64,000 nucleotides of DNA from Limihaloglobus sulfuriphilus (lineage in GTDB: Bacteria; Planctomycetota; Phycisphaerae; Sedimentisphaerales; Sedimentisphaeraceae), in contig NZ_CP019646.1 in NCBI RefSeq assembly GCF_001999965.1, positions 1,116,001-1,180,000 of the forward strand, read 5' to 3'. Every line of letters starts with the position of its first letter. Within the stretch, counting starts at the first letter, position 1. The position numbers and the translations under genes are program-made. The notes beneath the pieces are model-generated. The model searched no databases. It had not been told where the DNA came from and was given only the letters and a program-made list of their open reading frames with translations. This document shows positions 63,485 to 64,000 of the stretch, piece by piece.

Positions 63485-64000
63485 TTATTTAGACAATTTA
63501 ATAACTGCATAGAACTTTACTCCCGGTATATTGGACAATCTGCCCGAATCCGCGCTCAATTCCAACTCTTCTTTTGTTTCAGGGCTGAAGAATTCGCATT
63601 TTTTTATATTACTGAGATATTTTTTCGGAACCTCAAAACTCCAGCCGTCCTTGATCGGCTTTTGAGAGTGGTTTACCAGATGCAGCACAAATCCATTTCT
63701 GCATTCATATGGACGTATCTCTACAGGAGAGCCGGAAAACACATCTTCGTCTGCAAACCTCAGTATCAGTCTTCCCATTTCTGCCGCATCATCGACAACA
63801 TGTATATTTCCCGCCGTGCTTTTCATTTTATCGAGAAGTGAGACACTTCTGGCCCTGCCGATCTCGTCATAGACAGCAAAATCACTTGTGGCAATCAAAA
63901 CACCGCCTTCTGAGAGCCAGTCGCTAATTATATCGGCATGATGAGAGCTTAAACACGTAACATTCTGCGCAGCCAGGACTCTGTATCTTCCCAACCGGCT
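63485..64000 (-). CDS. C-terminal part of a beta-galactosidase-like protein (cut by window edge)
   Basis: An open frame enters from the right edge and gives 171 residues. SHHADIISDWLSEGGVLIATSDFA resembles the trimerisation-type (GATase-like) domain of GH42/related enzymes, and the tail (NGFVLHLVNHSQKPI and a beta domain) fits the C-terminal domain of the same group. The catalytic barrel would lie outside. It ends 10 bases before the start of the next gene, so it is the operon's upstream member. Confidence 0.6.
   Translation of the reverse strand, partial: SRLGRYRVLAAQNVTCLSSHHADIISDWLSEGGVLIATSDFAVYDEIGRARSVSLLDKMKSTAGNIHVVDDAAEMGRLILRFADEDVFSGSPVEIRPYECRNGFVLHLVNHSQKPIKDGWSFEVPKKYLSNIKKCEFFSPETKEELELSADSGRLSNIPGVKFYAVIKLSK

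Overview
The window looks like chromosomal DNA of a polysaccharide-degrading bacterium of the PVC group, most likely an anaerobic Planctomycetota of the Phycisphaerae/Sedimentisphaerales kind. The evidence is indirect: many secreted glycoside hydrolases and glycan-binding proteins with dockerin-like calcium repeats at their C-termini, two PEP-CTERM anchors, three pseudopilins with an H-x-DG type tail, three sodium:solute symporters, two sulfatases, LacI-type regulators, and Gfo/Idh/MocA plus DegT enzymes in one catabolic operon. No rRNA, complete tRNA or housekeeping gene is present, so the taxonomic call is inference.

Region 1 (1-25,600) is a glycan locus built from a duplicated module. Each module has a leftward pair (a GspG-like pseudopilin, then a large secreted protein) and, to the right, a secreted GH26 enzyme: 1,118-9,210 (interrupted by an IS) and 17,875-24,439 (which also has a PEP-CTERM protein). 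A rightward operon lies between them: cytoplasmic sulfatase, uroporphyrinogen-decarboxylase-like protein, GH94 phosphorylase, symporter and an AGE-fold protein. A LacI regulator closes the locus at 24,517. LacI-type operator copies (consensus near ATGTAAGCGATTACAT) precede most of its transcription units. A Tat-exported sulfatase runs off the left edge. One uncharacterised domain of about 190 residues occurs seven times across the secreted proteins.

Region 2 (25,600-35,530) is an accretion zone of mobile DNA. Two almost identical IS1634-like elements are nested: one has jumped into the terminus of the other, and both targeted TTAG. Then come two AbiE-type toxin-antitoxin modules (one intact, one with a broken toxin), 3' halves of tRNA-Arg(CCT) and tRNA-Cys(GCA) that look like integration scars, a truncated tyrosine recombinase that reads through the tRNA-Cys fragment, and an rve-type IS.

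Region 3 (35,550-51,530) is a second, leftward glycan locus: phosphodiester glycosidase, a DraG-like pseudogene, GH20 hexosaminidase, symporter, oxidoreductase, DUF4434 protein, pseudopilin, a large LamG/FnIII protein and a LamG/PEP-CTERM protein, with a divergent LacI regulator. GH20 together with the phosphodiester glycosidase suggests a hexosamine-containing substrate.

Region 4 (51,500-53,850) is a small mobile patch: a truncated second copy of the rve-type IS bounded by copies of its own terminus, and an AAA/DUF4143 ATPase, with short dispersed repeats at both sides.

Region 5 (53,866-64,000) is a tightly packed leftward operon of at least eight genes: a beta-galactosidase-like C-terminus cut by the window edge, a secreted TIM-barrel-like protein, DegT aminotransferase, Gfo/Idh/MocA oxidoreductase, amidohydrolase, symporter, secreted alpha/alpha-barrel protein and AGE-family epimerase. 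It reads as a complete route for depolymerising, importing and converting an unidentified sugar.
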